Below, piece by piece: positions 24,824 through 34,533 of a stretch of DNA of 50,210 bases. Position 1 is the stretch's first letter; each line of letters begins with the position of its first letter. Source of the DNA: Labilithrix sp. (GTDB taxonomy: Bacteria; Myxococcota_A; Polyangia; Polyangiales; Polyangiaceae). The stretch is from the NCBI GenBank assembly GCA_019637175.1, contig JAHBWD010000065.1, positions 1 through 50,210 of the forward strand. Reading direction: 5' to 3'. A program made the position numbers and the translations under genes. The notes below the pieces were generated by a model, which saw only the letters and a list, made by a program, of their open reading frames with translations, was not told the DNA's origin and did not search any database.

Positions 24824-25618
24824 TTGAAGAAGTCGGGTCGGGCCCTCCTCGTCATCGCGCTCGTCTGGCTCGTCCTCTTCGAGGGGGGCGCCTACGCCTT
24901 CTTCCGCCTCGCGGGCGCGTCGAGCGTGGAGGCCGATCACGTCTCGAAGCCGCTGACGGGGCTCGATCGCGGGAGTGCCGTGCGCCTCGAGGCGACGGTC
25001 GCCGCGGGCAAGGACGTCCTCGCTCCGCTCTCCCAAGCGCCGTGCGTCGCGGCGCTGACGGAGGTCTACGCCGTCGGATACGAGCGCGAGAAGGAAGACG
25101 AGGTGCGACGCATCGCGGTCCTCGCGGCCAGAATACGCGCCGGACCGCCCCACATCGGCATCGCGATCGGCGACGCTCGGGTCGAAATTCCCCTCGCGCT
25201 CTGGGATCCGAGCGCGACGGCTGCGTCGCGCGTCGACGGTTCGATGAACGAGCTGCCGGCACGGCTCGAGATCACGGACGCCGAGCTCCGCGAGGCTCGC
25301 GCGAAGGTGGGCCCGAGGTACGACCACCTCGAGGTTCGCGAGTGGACGTTGCTCGCGGGCACGCCGCTCTTCGTCGTGGGGCGCCTCGAAGACCACGACG
25401 GCGCGCTGCGGCTCGCCCCCGATCCCGCGCTCGGAAAGCTCGTGATGCACCCCGGCACGCAGCGCGAGTACATCGACAAGCTGAAGACGATGTCGATCGC
25501 GTTCCGCATCGCGGGCGGCGCGTTCGTGGTGACGGGCTGCGTGCCGCTCGTCATCCTCGCGATCTCGCGCGCGAGGGCGATCAATCGGCGGCGCGGAAGA
25601 GCGGCTGCTGGAGGATGA
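24824..25618 (+). CDS. Two-TM membrane protein resembling the BAM/GIDE domain of mitochondrial MAPL
   Basis: 264 residues from a TTG start supported by an upstream GAGAGG. TM helices at about 6-27 (ALLVIALVWLVLFEGGAYAFF) and about 222-248 (AFRIAGGAFVVTGCVPLVILA) flank a soluble domain. That domain shows a lead strand with a conserved PCV-like element (DVLAPLSQAPCVAALTEVY) and the block VREWTLLAGTPLFVVGRL, which resembles the E-x-x-L-x-x-G-x-x-x-V-x-G motif of the BAM/GIDE domain (PF12483) found in eukaryotic MULAN/MAPL and bacterial relatives. No RING finger is present, so no ligase activity is implied. Moderately sure of the family. It overlaps the convergent gene by 38 bases. Confidence 0.6.
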   Translation: MKKSGRALLVIALVWLVLFEGGAYAFFRLAGASSVEADHVSKPLTGLDRGSAVRLEATVAAGKDVLAPLSQAPCVAALTEVYAVGYEREKEDEVRRIAVLAARIRAGPPHIGIAIGDARVEIPLALWDPSATAASRVDGSMNELPARLEITDAELREARAKVGPRYDHLEVREWTLLAGTPLFVVGRLEDHDGALRLAPDPALGKLVMHPGTQREYIDKLKTMSIAFRIAGGAFVVTGCVPLVILAISRARAINRRRGRAAAGG

Positions 25619-27833
25619 AGGCGCGCTTGCGCGCGTCGGCCTCCGTCGGCGCCCACGCGGCGTCGGTGCGGAAGCGAACGAGGTGCGTGCCCGGGGGAAC
25701 GTCGACGGTCTTCACGAGGTGCTGATTCTCGGGATCGATGTCGAGCTCTTCGTGGAAGAGATCGCCGTCGATGCGGAGCTTCGCGCGTGGAGCGACCGGC
25801 GACGCCGTCCGGTAGTGCGCGTCGAACGTGAGGCGCTGCACGCGATCGGAGGGGTTGACGACGTGGAGCTTGGCGGTGCGCACGGCGGCGTACCAAAATG
25901 ACGTCGGCGTCGCCTCCTTCAAGTAGAAGCCGTCGTTGAAGCCGAGGAAGACGCGCTCGCGCGGCGCGCGCGCCTTCGCGTCGAAGTCGGCGCCGAGCTC
26001 CGCGCGGAGCTTGTTCGCGTGGTCGAGGAGCGACCAGACGAGCACGCCGTGCGGGCCGATCGCGATCGGCTCGCCGAGGCGCGCGCGCAGATCGATCTCG
26101 AGCGCCTGGGCGTCGGGCGCCTCGAAGCCGCGCGGATCGACCCAGAGCGCGGCGTAGCCGGCGATCGCGATCCCGTCGGCGAGGAGCGGCAGCGGTGCCG
26201 ACGCGAGCTCCTTGTAGCGCTCGTCGCCGATGCGCCCACGGAGGGCTCCGTAGCTCCAGCGGAGCTTCTTCGTGTGCAGATACGGCGCGAGGTGCGCGTA
26301 GTCGGCGAGCGAGGCCTTCGGCCCGCCTTCGGGGAACATCATGTACGGGAGCTGGAAGACCTGCGCGTCTTCGGGCACGCGCTCCTCGATCTTGCGGATG
26401 AACGCGGTCTCGGCGTCGAACTCGCGCGCGAACGCCGCGTAGTCGGGCGTGCCCTCGAAGGTCTGATCGTAGACGCCGAGAACGGTGGCGAGCGCGATCG
26501 CGGCCGTGGCGCCGATCTGCGCGCCGCGCGCCTTCACGCGGTCGAGCGCGCAGCTCACGAGGATCGCGACGGCGAAGAGCGCGTAGAAGCCGACGAAGAC
26601 GCTGATGCGGTTGTAGCTGCGCACGTCGTCGAAGCCGAGGTAGGCGACGAGCGCGCCGAGGCCGCCGATGGTCGCGAGGAGGAACGCGGTGAGGTTCGCG
26701 ACCGCGATCGGGTGAAGGAGCGCGATCGGCGCGCGCTGCTCGCTCTCGTTCGCGTTCTCTTCGCGCGGGCCGAGCAGGACGACGGCGAGGAGCACGAAGA
26801 AGCCCGCCGCGCCGACGAGCCCGAGGTACGCGGTGCCGTTCTCGTTCGCGAGCGGCGCCGTGGTGTCGTAGAGCCTCCTCAGGCCGCGGAAGCTCTCGAG
26901 GCGATGGCCGCCCATCGGCATGACGAGCTGCACGAGCTTGAGCCCGAACGTCTCCGCGTCGGAAGGCGCGCGCAGGCCGATCGCCACCCGCCCGTTCGCG
27001 CGGAGGTACGCGAGCGTCGTCGCGTTCTGCACGAGGAACGCGGCCGCGGTGACGGCGGTGAAGGCCCCCGCGCGAAAGAGCGGCAAGAGCGCGCGCATGC
27101 GGAGCGCGCGCACGACGCCCGCGATCGCGATCGTGAAGATCGCGAAAAATGTAAAGTACACATATCCCCAGAGCCCGGAGAACGCCGAGATCGCGAGGAG
27201 CCCGAGCGTCGTGCGATCGCGGACGATCGCGGGGCGCCAGCCGGCCTTCGCCGTGAGCACCACGTTCGATCCGCGGAGGATCTCGATGGCGGGGACGATC
27301 GCGAGCGGCGCCCCGAAGTAGAGGATGCCGAGGTGCGTGTGCCCGTAGAGGCGGAGCTGGTGAAAGGGCAAGAGCGCGTAGAGCACGCCGCAGGCGAGCG
27401 CCGGCGCGAGCCGCACGCCGTAGCTGCGCATCACGGCGAACGACGAAGCCGCGGCGAGCGGATAGCCGGCGATCACGAGGAGGTTCCACGTGAGCACCCA
27501 GTCGCCGGTGATCGCGCCGAGGATCTTGATCGATCCCGTGTAGAAGAGATCGGGGGCAGGGAAGTCGTGGAGATCGGCGCCCCACGGCGCGCCCAGGAAG
27601 CGATTCTCGGTGTACCAGCCGTTGTCGATCGTGCCCTTGAAGTGCATCGCGGCGAACGACACGCCGTCGCCGTCGAGCAGCCAGCACGTCGGCGCGCGAA
27701 GGTTGGCCGTCAGGATCGCGGAGTCGGCGGCGAACGCCACGAACGCGAGCACGGCGCACAGCAAGGTCTCCGCCGCGATCCGCGCCGCGCGCGAGCGCAC
27801 GGCGTCACGCATCGGAGGCAGACCGAGACCCAT
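25581..27833 (-). CDS. Large polytopic membrane protein, YfhO/GT-C-like
   Basis: 750 residues from an ATG with GAGGG 7 bases upstream. About 11-12 TM helices fill the first 510 residues; the remaining 240 form a soluble, probably periplasmic, domain ending with beta strands (RLTFDAHYRTAS, LRIDGDLFHEELDID). The layout resembles YfhO-like and GT-C membrane glycosyltransferases or sugar translocases, supported by a first periplasmic loop rich in Asp/Trp and His (DGDGVSFAAMHFKG, GADLHDFPAPD). I see no decisive catalytic motif, so activity is open. Divergent from xanthine dehydrogenase; its last 38 bases overlap the convergent two-TM gene. Confidence 0.7.
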   Translation of the reverse strand: MGLGLPPMRDAVRSRAARIAAETLLCAVLAFVAFAADSAILTANLRAPTCWLLDGDGVSFAAMHFKGTIDNGWYTENRFLGAPWGADLHDFPAPDLFYTGSIKILGAITGDWVLTWNLLVIAGYPLAAASSFAVMRSYGVRLAPALACGVLYALLPFHQLRLYGHTHLGILYFGAPLAIVPAIEILRGSNVVLTAKAGWRPAIVRDRTTLGLLAISAFSGLWGYVYFTFFAIFTIAIAGVVRALRMRALLPLFRAGAFTAVTAAAFLVQNATTLAYLRANGRVAIGLRAPSDAETFGLKLVQLVMPMGGHRLESFRGLRRLYDTTAPLANENGTAYLGLVGAAGFFVLLAVVLLGPREENANESEQRAPIALLHPIAVANLTAFLLATIGGLGALVAYLGFDDVRSYNRISVFVGFYALFAVAILVSCALDRVKARGAQIGATAAIALATVLGVYDQTFEGTPDYAAFAREFDAETAFIRKIEERVPEDAQVFQLPYMMFPEGGPKASLADYAHLAPYLHTKKLRWSYGALRGRIGDERYKELASAPLPLLADGIAIAGYAALWVDPRGFEAPDAQALEIDLRARLGEPIAIGPHGVLVWSLLDHANKLRAELGADFDAKARAPRERVFLGFNDGFYLKEATPTSFWYAAVRTAKLHVVNPSDRVQRLTFDAHYRTASPVAPRAKLRIDGDLFHEELDIDPENQHLVKTVDVPPGTHLVRFRTDAAWAPTEADARKRAFILQQPLFRAAD

Positions 27834-27873
27834 CGACGTGCCCTCTAACACGGCCGGATCGAGCGCGGAATGC

Positions 27874-27907
27874 GTCGAGTGAAAGGGATCGCCGGCGTCA
27901 GCTCGAC
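27874..27907. promoter_or_regulatory. Spaced inverted repeat in divergent promoter of membrane protein and XDH
   Basis: GTCGAG (27874-27879) and CTCGAC (27902-27907) are perfect complements with a 22-base centre that contains CGCCGGCG (27890-27897), itself a palindrome. The 111-base divergent region is the only promoter space for both genes. Confidence 0.33.
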
Positions 27908-27932
27908 CTGGGAGGCGCGCGACAAACGCGGG

Positions 27933-27938
27933 TATGAT
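27933..27938 (+). promoter_or_regulatory. Possible -10 element directly before xanthine dehydrogenase
   Basis: TATGAT lies 6 bases before the ATG at 27945, so the transcript would start at the start codon. No Shine-Dalgarno sequence fits in the space, which agrees with leaderless expression, but no clear -35 is seen. Confidence 0.38.
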
Positions 27939-27944
27939 GGGCGG

Positions 27945-30900
27945 ATGTCTTCGCCCGCGTTCGACTTCGTGCTGAACGGCCGCACCGTCCGCGTCGAGGG
28001 AGCGTCGACGAACCAGTCGCTCCTCTCGTGGCTCCGCGGGCAGGGCCACACCGGCAGCAAGGAAGGCTGTGCGGAGGGCGACTGCGGCGCGTGCACGGTC
28101 GCGCTCGTCGAGACGGATGCGCACGGTAAGCGCACGTATCGCGCGATCAACAGCTGCATCACGCTCGTGCCGATGGTCGCGGGCCGCGAGATCGTCACCG
28201 TCGAGGGCGTCGCGTTCTCCGAGGAACGCCTCCACCCCGTGCAGCAGGCGATGGTCGAGAGCTACGGCTCGCAGTGCGGCTACTGCACGCCCGGGTTCGT
28301 CGTCTCGATGTTCGAGGCGTACTACCGCGACGGGATGGATCGCGAAAAGATCGGCGACCAGCTCAACGGCAACCTCTGCCGGTGCACGGGCTATCGCCCG
28401 ATCCGCGAGGCGATGGCCGACGCCTTCGTGAAGGGAGAGGCCGCGAAGAAGCAAGGCGACGATCTCTTCCAGATCCGCCTGAAGAAGAACGACGGCGCGA
28501 TCCCCGCCGTGGCCTACGAGAGCGACGGGCGCACGTTCCTCCGGCCGACGAGCTGGGGCGAGCTGCTCGCGATCAAGGCGGAGCACCGCGAGAAGGCGGA
28601 GCTCGTCGCCGGCGCGACGGAGATCGGCGTCTACGTCAACAAGGGCCACCGCCGCTATTCGCTCCTCGTCTCGACCGAGGGCGTGCGCGCGCTCGCGCGC
28701 ATCGAGAAGACCGATCGCGCGTGGCGCGTCGGCGGCGGCGCGACGCTGACCGCCCTCGAAGAGGCGCTCGCCGGCGAATACCCGATGATCGACAAGATGC
28801 TCTGGGCGTTCGCGTCGCGGCAGATCCGCAGCCGCGCGACGCTCGCGGGCAACATCGTCACCGCCTCGCCGATCGGCGACATGCCGCCGATCCTGCTCGC
28901 GCTCGACGCCGAGGTCGTGCTCGCGAAGAAGGGCGGCTCGCGCACGGTGCCGCTCGCCGACTTCTTCGTGGGCTACCGCAAGACGCTCCTCGAGCCCGAC
29001 GAGATCGTGGAGTGGATCGTCTTCCCGCGCAACCCGCAGAGCGCGGGCCGCAAGATGGACTCGTACAAGGTCTCGAAGCGTCGCGAGCTCGACATCAGCA
29101 TCGCCGCGGCCGCGTTCGTGATCGACACCGACGGCGCGAACGTCGTGACGCACGCGCGCATGGCCTACGGCGGCGTCGCGGCGACGCCGAGCCGCGCGCG
29201 AAAGACCGAGGCGTTCCTCGCGGGCAAGGAGTGGAGCGAGGCGACGATGCGCGCCGCGCTCCCGATCCTCGCCGCCGAGTTCGCGCCGATCGACGACCAC
29301 CGATCGGGCGCGACCTTCCGGCGCGATCTCGTCACGAGCCTCTTCGAGAAGTTCTTCCGCGGCGAGACGAGCGCGGCGCAAGACGCCAAGATCGTCTTCG
29401 CGCGCGAGGCCTCTTCGACCTGCTCCGCGAGCGACGCGAGCCGCGCGCTCGCGCACGAGAGCGCGGTCGGTCACGTCACCGGCGGCGCGCTCTACGTCGA
29501 CGACGTCGCGCGGCGCCGCGACATGCTCGAGATCTGGCCGGTCACGAGCCCGCACGCGCGCGCGCGCGTCGTCTCGATCGACACGAGCGAGGCCGCGCGC
29601 GAGCCCGGCGTCGCCTGCGTGCTCACCGCGAAGGACGTGCCCGGCATGAACGACGTCGGCGCCGTTCGCCACGACGAGCCGCTCTTCGCCGACCGCGAGG
29701 TCCTCTTCCACGGGCAGGTCGTCGCGATGGTCGTCGGCGCGTCGGCCGATCAGTGCCGCCTCGCCGCGGCGAAGGTGAAGGTCGTCTACGAGCCGCTCTC
29801 GGCGGTGCTCGGCGCGCGCGACGCGGTCGCCAAAGAGAGCTTCCACACCGCGCCGCACGTCATCGCGCGCGGCGACGTCGACGCGGCGCTCGCGTCGAGC
29901 CCGCACGTCCTCGAGGGCGACTTCGAGATGGGCGGGCAGGAGCACTTCTACCTCGAGGCGCACGCGGCGTGGGCGGAGGCGGGCGAAGACGGCGAGATCT
30001 TCGTCGCGTCGTCGACGCAGCACCCGAGCGAGGTGCAGGCGGTCGTCTCTCACGTGCTCGACCTGCCGCGGAGCAAGGTCACCGTGCAGTCGCCGCGCAT
30101 GGGCGGCGGCTTCGGCGGGAAGGAGACGCAGGGCAACGGCTGGGCGGCGTACGTCGCGCTCGCCTCGGTCAAGACGCGCCGCCCGGTGCGCGTGCAGCTC
30201 GATCGCGACGTCGACATGCAGCTCACCGGAAAGCGCCACCCGTTCTATGCGCGCTTCAGGGTCGGCTTCGACGACGACGGCAAGCTCCTCGCGTCACGCG
30301 TCGATCTCTTCGCCGACGGCGGCTGGGCGCTCGATCTCTCCGAGTCGATCTGCGATCGCGGCGTCTTCCACCTCGACAACGCCTACTACGTGCCCGCGTG
30401 TGCGTACTCCGGGCGCGTCCTCAAGACCCACGTCGTGTCGCACACCGCGTTCCGCGGGTTCGGCGGCCCGCAGGGCATGCTCGTGACCGAAGAGATCCTC
30501 GATCGGATCGCGCGGCGGCTCGACCTGCGCCCGGAGATCGTGCGCGAGCGCAACCTCTATCGAGGCTCGGGCGAGACGAACACGACGCACTACGGGCAAG
30601 AGCTCGGCGACGAGCGCATCCCGCTCATCTGGAGATCGCTCTACGCGAGCGCGAAGGTCGACGAGCGTCGCGCCGCGATCGCGGCGTTCAACGCGAAGAG
30701 CCCGCGCGTCAAGCGAGGCATCGCGATCACGCCGGTGAAGTTCGGCATCTCGTTCACCGCGACGTGGCTGAATCAAGCGGGCGCGCTCGTCCTCGTGTAT
30801 CGCGACGGCACGGTGCAGGTGAACCACGGCGGCACCGAGATGGGCCAAGGCCTCTACACGAAGGTGAAGGGCGTCGCGATGCGCGAGCTCGGCGTCTCCG

Positions 30901-31775
30901 CCGACGCCGTTCGCGTGATGCGCACGCAAACCGACAAGGTGCCGAACACGTCGGCGACCGCGGCGTCGAGCGGATCCGATCTGAACGGTCAGGCGGTGCG
31001 CGCCGCGTGCGTCACGATCCGCGAGAGGCTCGCGCCGATCGCCGCGGAGCTCATCAACGCGGAGTCTTCGATGACCGTGCCCGAAGGCGCGGTGATCTTC
31101 GAGGGCGGGGTCGCGCGCGCGCCGCAGGTGCCGGGCGTCAGCGTGCCGTTCGCGCGTGTCGTCGAGCGCGCCTACATGAAGCAGATCCAGCTCTCGGCGA
31201 GCGGCTTCTATCGAACGCCCGGCATCGGCTACGACAAGTCGAAGGGGAAGGGGAAGCCGTTCTACTACTTCGCGTACGGCGCGGCGGTGAGCGAGGTCGA
31301 GGTCGACGGCTACACCGGGATGAAGCGCGTGCTCGCCGTCGACATCCTGCACGACGTCGGCGAGTCGCTGAACCCGGGCGTCGACCGCGGTCAGATCGAG
31401 GGCGGGTTCGTGCAAGGCATGGGCTGGCTGACGGGCGAGGAGCTGAAGTGGTCGGCCGAAGGGCGCCTCCTCACGCACTCGGCGAGCACGTATCAGATCC
31501 CGTCGATCGGCGACGCGCCCGAGCGCTTCCACGTCGAGCTGCTCACGAACGCCGCGCAGCGGGGCGTGATCCACGGCAGCAAGGCCGTGGGCGAGCCTCC
31601 GCTCATGCTCGCGATCAGCGTCCGCGAGGCGATCCGCGACGCGATCGCGGCCTTCGGCGCGCCCGGGGGGCAGGTGCCGATAGCGTCGCCTGCCACACAC
31701 GAGGCGATACTGTCGGCGGTCCTCGATCGGCTGAACGCGGGCGCGAGCACGCTCGCGTCGCGCGCCGCCGAGTGA
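27945..31775 (+). CDS. xdh: Single-chain xanthine dehydrogenase (fused iron-sulfur/FAD and molybdenum parts)
   Basis: Oxidises hypoxanthine and xanthine to urate. 1276 residues, close to eukaryotic XDH; bacteria usually split this into XdhA and XdhB. Order: plant-type [2Fe-2S] with C42, C47, C50, C71; second [2Fe-2S] with C111, C114 (CGYCTPGF), C145, C147 (CRCTGY); FAD domain from about 190 to 470 (LVAGATEIGVY, GNIVTASPIGDMPP); then the molybdopterin part with GGGFGGKE at 720-727. Substrate residues known from bovine XDH are kept: E666 (GGQEHF, bovine E802), R805 (DRGVFHLDN, R880), F839 (FRGFGG, F914) and the base E1217 (VGEPPL, E1261). Retained Arg 805 favours xanthine over aldehyde. xdhC lies upstream on the same strand. 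Confidence 0.93.
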   Translation: MSSPAFDFVLNGRTVRVEGASTNQSLLSWLRGQGHTGSKEGCAEGDCGACTVALVETDAHGKRTYRAINSCITLVPMVAGREIVTVEGVAFSEERLHPVQQAMVESYGSQCGYCTPGFVVSMFEAYYRDGMDREKIGDQLNGNLCRCTGYRPIREAMADAFVKGEAAKKQGDDLFQIRLKKNDGAIPAVAYESDGRTFLRPTSWGELLAIKAEHREKAELVAGATEIGVYVNKGHRRYSLLVSTEGVRALARIEKTDRAWRVGGGATLTALEEALAGEYPMIDKMLWAFASRQIRSRATLAGNIVTASPIGDMPPILLALDAEVVLAKKGGSRTVPLADFFVGYRKTLLEPDEIVEWIVFPRNPQSAGRKMDSYKVSKRRELDISIAAAAFVIDTDGANVVTHARMAYGGVAATPSRARKTEAFLAGKEWSEATMRAALPILAAEFAPIDDHRSGATFRRDLVTSLFEKFFRGETSAAQDAKIVFAREASSTCSASDASRALAHESAVGHVTGGALYVDDVARRRDMLEIWPVTSPHARARVVSIDTSEAAREPGVACVLTAKDVPGMNDVGAVRHDEPLFADREVLFHGQVVAMVVGASADQCRLAAAKVKVVYEPLSAVLGARDAVAKESFHTAPHVIARGDVDAALASSPHVLEGDFEMGGQEHFYLEAHAAWAEAGEDGEIFVASSTQHPSEVQAVVSHVLDLPRSKVTVQSPRMGGGFGGKETQGNGWAAYVALASVKTRRPVRVQLDRDVDMQLTGKRHPFYARFRVGFDDDGKLLASRVDLFADGGWALDLSESICDRGVFHLDNAYYVPACAYSGRVLKTHVVSHTAFRGFGGPQGMLVTEEILDRIARRLDLRPEIVRERNLYRGSGETNTTHYGQELGDERIPLIWRSLYASAKVDERRAAIAAFNAKSPRVKRGIAITPVKFGISFTATWLNQAGALVLVYRDGTVQVNHGGTEMGQGLYTKVKGVAMRELGVSADAVRVMRTQTDKVPNTSATAASSGSDLNGQAVRAACVTIRERLAPIAAELINAESSMTVPEGAVIFEGGVARAPQVPGVSVPFARVVERAYMKQIQLSASGFYRTPGIGYDKSKGKGKPFYYFAYGAAVSEVEVDGYTGMKRVLAVDILHDVGESLNPGVDRGQIEGGFVQGMGWLTGEELKWSAEGRLLTHSASTYQIPSIGDAPERFHVELLTNAAQRGVIHGSKAVGEPPLMLAISVREAIRDAIAAFGAPGGQVPIASPATHEAILSAVLDRLNAGASTLASRAAE

Positions 31776-31806
31776 CGACGAAGAGCCTCGCGCGGCCGCG
31801 AGCCGC

Positions 31807-31812
31807 TATGAT
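31807..31812 (+). promoter_or_regulatory. Possible -10 element before FG-GAP lipoprotein gene
   Basis: TATGAT in the 57-base gap after xdh, 20 bases before the ATG, followed by a GGAGG ribosome-binding site. It suggests the FG-GAP gene has its own promoter. Confidence 0.33.
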
Positions 31813-31832
31813 GGACGCGGAGGCGCTCGCTC

Positions 31833-34406
31833 ATGCGTCGAGTCGGCTTGTTCATCGCTTCGGTCGCCGGTGTGCTCGTGCTCGCGTGGGCCGCGGGCTG
31901 CGGCGACTCGGTCGGTCCATCCGAGTTTCCCGACTCCGCCGCGCCGGGGGAGGAAGACGGCGGGCCGACGCCGCCTCCGTTCAATCCCGACGGCGGGCCG
32001 CCGCCCGACGGCGGAATGCAGGCGTGCGGCCCCGGCGGCGACTGCCCCGCGGGGCTCGTCTGCGTCGCGAACAAGTGTCTTCCCCCGCAGGGCAAGTGCA
32101 ACGCAGACGCGGGAGCCGACGCGGGCGACGCCGGCGTCATCTGCCAGTACGACACGTACTGCGATCCCGCGACGGGGACGTGCCTCCCGTTCGGCACCGG
32201 CAAGAACAACGATCCGACGTGTCATCAGCTCATCGCGCCCGGCAACTTCGCGCCGAAGGTGAAGTGCGAGTTCCCGAAGACCGTCCCGATCGCCGGTGAC
32301 GCGTTCCCCAACCACGTCGAGGTGCAGGCCACGCCGATGGTCGCGCGCTTCGGCGCCGCGACGGTGTCGCCGAGCATCGTCGTGCCGTTCACGCCGCCGC
32401 TCGCGGGCAACTACACCGAAGATCTCGGCGTCATCCGCATCCTCAAGGGCACCGACTGCACGCAGGAGGCGACGATCGGCGGCACCGATCTCGACGGCGA
32501 CGGGCTCGTCGACTGGGCACGCTCGTCGTCGCCGGTCGCGATCGCCGATCTCGACGGCGACAAGCTCCCCGAGATCGTCGCGTACATGTCCTCGGGCACG
32601 AACACGACCACCGAGACGCTCATGGCGTTCACCCGCAAGAGCGGGAGCTGGGCGCCGCTCTGGGCGACGAAGAAGGCGACGCAGGCCGACGGCGTCACGA
32701 TCTTCACCACCACGGTGCCGGCCGTCTCCCAGCCCGGCGGCAAGGGCAACTGGGCGGGGCCGAGCATCCACGACCTCGACGACGACGGTAAGCCCGAGAT
32801 CATCCGCGAAGGGTTCGTCTTCGACGGTCAGACGGGCAGGCTCCGCGCGGGGCTCCCGCCCAACTACGCGTCGTACAGCGTCGGCATCCCGCCGGTGCTC
32901 GCGAACCTCGACGCCGATCCGAAGATCGAGATGACCAACGGCGCGCGCGTTTGGGAGTTCGACGGTGCGACGAACACGTGGGTCCCCGATCCGGTCTACA
33001 ACGCCACGCCGAGCGCGGCCGGCTGGGTCGCGGTCGCCGACTTCGATCCCTACGACGGCACGAACACGCCCGAGATCGTGGTCGCGTCGAACAACACGCT
33101 CACCATCTACAAGACCGATCACACGGTCTTCATGGGCATGTTCCAGATCCCGGTGCCCGCGCAGGGAGGCGCCGCCGGCGGCGGCCCGCCGACGATCGCA
33201 GACTTCGACGGCGACGGCCTCCCCGAGGTCGCGCTCGCCGGGCGCGCCTTCTACACCGTGTTCGATCCCGACTGTCAGGGCACGCCGCGGCCGGGCGGAA
33301 AGTGTGCAGATCGCACACATTGCGACTACGCCGCGGGCGGCGCCTGCACCGACTACATCCTCTGGTCGCGGTCGACACAGGACATCTCGTCGAACGTCAC
33401 CGGCAGCTCGATCTTCGACTTCGAGGCCGACGGCAAGGCCGAGGTCATCTACGCCGACGAGTGCTTCACGCGCGTCTATTCGGGGACCGACGGGCGCGTC
33501 GTCTTCTCGCGCTACCGCTCGTCGTGCACCTGGCTCGAGAACCCGATCGTCGCGGACGTCGACGGCGACTTCCGCGCGGAGCTCGTCGTGCCGAGCAACA
33601 CGGCGTGCGGCCCCGTCGGGGTCGGCGTCGCCTGCACGCGCAACATCGAGCAGACCGACATCGACGCGCAGTTCGCCGGGCTCGTGTGCCTGAAGAACAC
33701 CGACTGCGTCTCGGGCAACTGCGATCAAGGCCTGTGCCGTTGCGCGACGAGCGCCGACTGCTGCCCCGACAAAGACGTGGCGCAGTGCGAAGAATTCGGC
33801 ACCAAGTGCGCGGCGCCGCCGGCGGGCACGCCCGGCGCGGGCAACACGTGTCGCGCCAATCACCCGCACGGCGTGCAGGGGATCCGCGTCTTCGAAGACG
33901 CGGCGGATCGCTGGGTGCGCTCGCGATCGATCTGGAACCAGCACGCGTACGCCGTCACCCACGTCGACGAGGACGGCACGATCCCGAAGACGAGCACGTG
34001 GGCGAAGAACTGGACGCAGCCGAAGCTGAACAACTTCCGGCAGAACGTCCCGGGCAACCAGAACGCGACCGACATCGGCGACTTCACCGCGCAGGCGACG
34101 GCCACGTACGTCTGCGACAACGGCAAGGCGATCCTGTCGTCGCCGATCTGCAACCGTGGAACCGCGCCGGTGGGCAGCGGCGTGAGCGTCGGCTTCTACG
34201 TCGGCACGACCAAGGTATGCGGCGCCAAGACGAACGCGCCGCTCACCGTCGGCGCGTGCGAGATCGTGACCTGCACGTGGAACGACGCGCCGCGCGCGCC
34301 CACCAACGTGACGGTCGTGCCGAACGACGACAACGCGTTCGCGCAGTGCAACGACACGAACGACAAGGGCCTCGTCGCCGGCGTCGTGTGCACCGCGCCG
34401 AAGTGA
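31833..34406 (+). CDS. FG-GAP/VCBS-repeat lipoprotein with Cys-rich insert
   Basis: 857 residues. Signal RRVGLFIASVAGVLVLAWAAGC, lipid Cys at residue 23, then a Pro/Gly/Asp linker and a Cys-rich stretch (CPAGLVCVANKCLPPQGKC). The centre contains about seven FG-GAP/VCBS-type calcium-binding turns: DLDGDGLVDW, DLDGDKLPEIV, DLDDDGKPEII, DFDPYDGTNTPEIV, DFDGDGLPEVALAG, DFEADGKAEVIYAD and DVDGDFRAELVV, which predict a beta-propeller like integrin alpha chains. Between blades and C-terminal domain is a second Cys-rich module (KNTDCVSGNCDQGLCRC, SADCCPDKD). The last 150 residues look like a Fn/Ig-type domain (VSVGFYVGTTKVCG). Likely an outer-surface protein, perhaps in adhesion; partner unknown. Confidence 0.85.
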   Translation: MRRVGLFIASVAGVLVLAWAAGCGDSVGPSEFPDSAAPGEEDGGPTPPPFNPDGGPPPDGGMQACGPGGDCPAGLVCVANKCLPPQGKCNADAGADAGDAGVICQYDTYCDPATGTCLPFGTGKNNDPTCHQLIAPGNFAPKVKCEFPKTVPIAGDAFPNHVEVQATPMVARFGAATVSPSIVVPFTPPLAGNYTEDLGVIRILKGTDCTQEATIGGTDLDGDGLVDWARSSSPVAIADLDGDKLPEIVAYMSSGTNTTTETLMAFTRKSGSWAPLWATKKATQADGVTIFTTTVPAVSQPGGKGNWAGPSIHDLDDDGKPEIIREGFVFDGQTGRLRAGLPPNYASYSVGIPPVLANLDADPKIEMTNGARVWEFDGATNTWVPDPVYNATPSAAGWVAVADFDPYDGTNTPEIVVASNNTLTIYKTDHTVFMGMFQIPVPAQGGAAGGGPPTIADFDGDGLPEVALAGRAFYTVFDPDCQGTPRPGGKCADRTHCDYAAGGACTDYILWSRSTQDISSNVTGSSIFDFEADGKAEVIYADECFTRVYSGTDGRVVFSRYRSSCTWLENPIVADVDGDFRAELVVPSNTACGPVGVGVACTRNIEQTDIDAQFAGLVCLKNTDCVSGNCDQGLCRCATSADCCPDKDVAQCEEFGTKCAAPPAGTPGAGNTCRANHPHGVQGIRVFEDAADRWVRSRSIWNQHAYAVTHVDEDGTIPKTSTWAKNWTQPKLNNFRQNVPGNQNATDIGDFTAQATATYVCDNGKAILSSPICNRGTAPVGSGVSVGFYVGTTKVCGAKTNAPLTVGACEIVTCTWNDAPRAPTNVTVVPNDDNAFAQCNDTNDKGLVAGVVCTAPK

Positions 34407-34533
34407 GCTCGCGCGCTCGACCTCCGTCACGGGCCGTGCCACGCCTGCGCGATCGTCCTCAAGGTTCTGCCGAGTTCGCCGTCCTGGTCGGCAGACAGCC
34501 GCAACGAGCGCACAGCCAAAGGACGGTCGACAC

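Noticed and set aside
27834..30239. Upstream extension of the polytopic membrane protein through the xanthine dehydrogenase region on the other strand
   Set aside because: The extension is low-complexity Arg/Glu/Ala and lies antisense to a certain XDH gene; the ATG at 27833 has a good ribosome-binding site.
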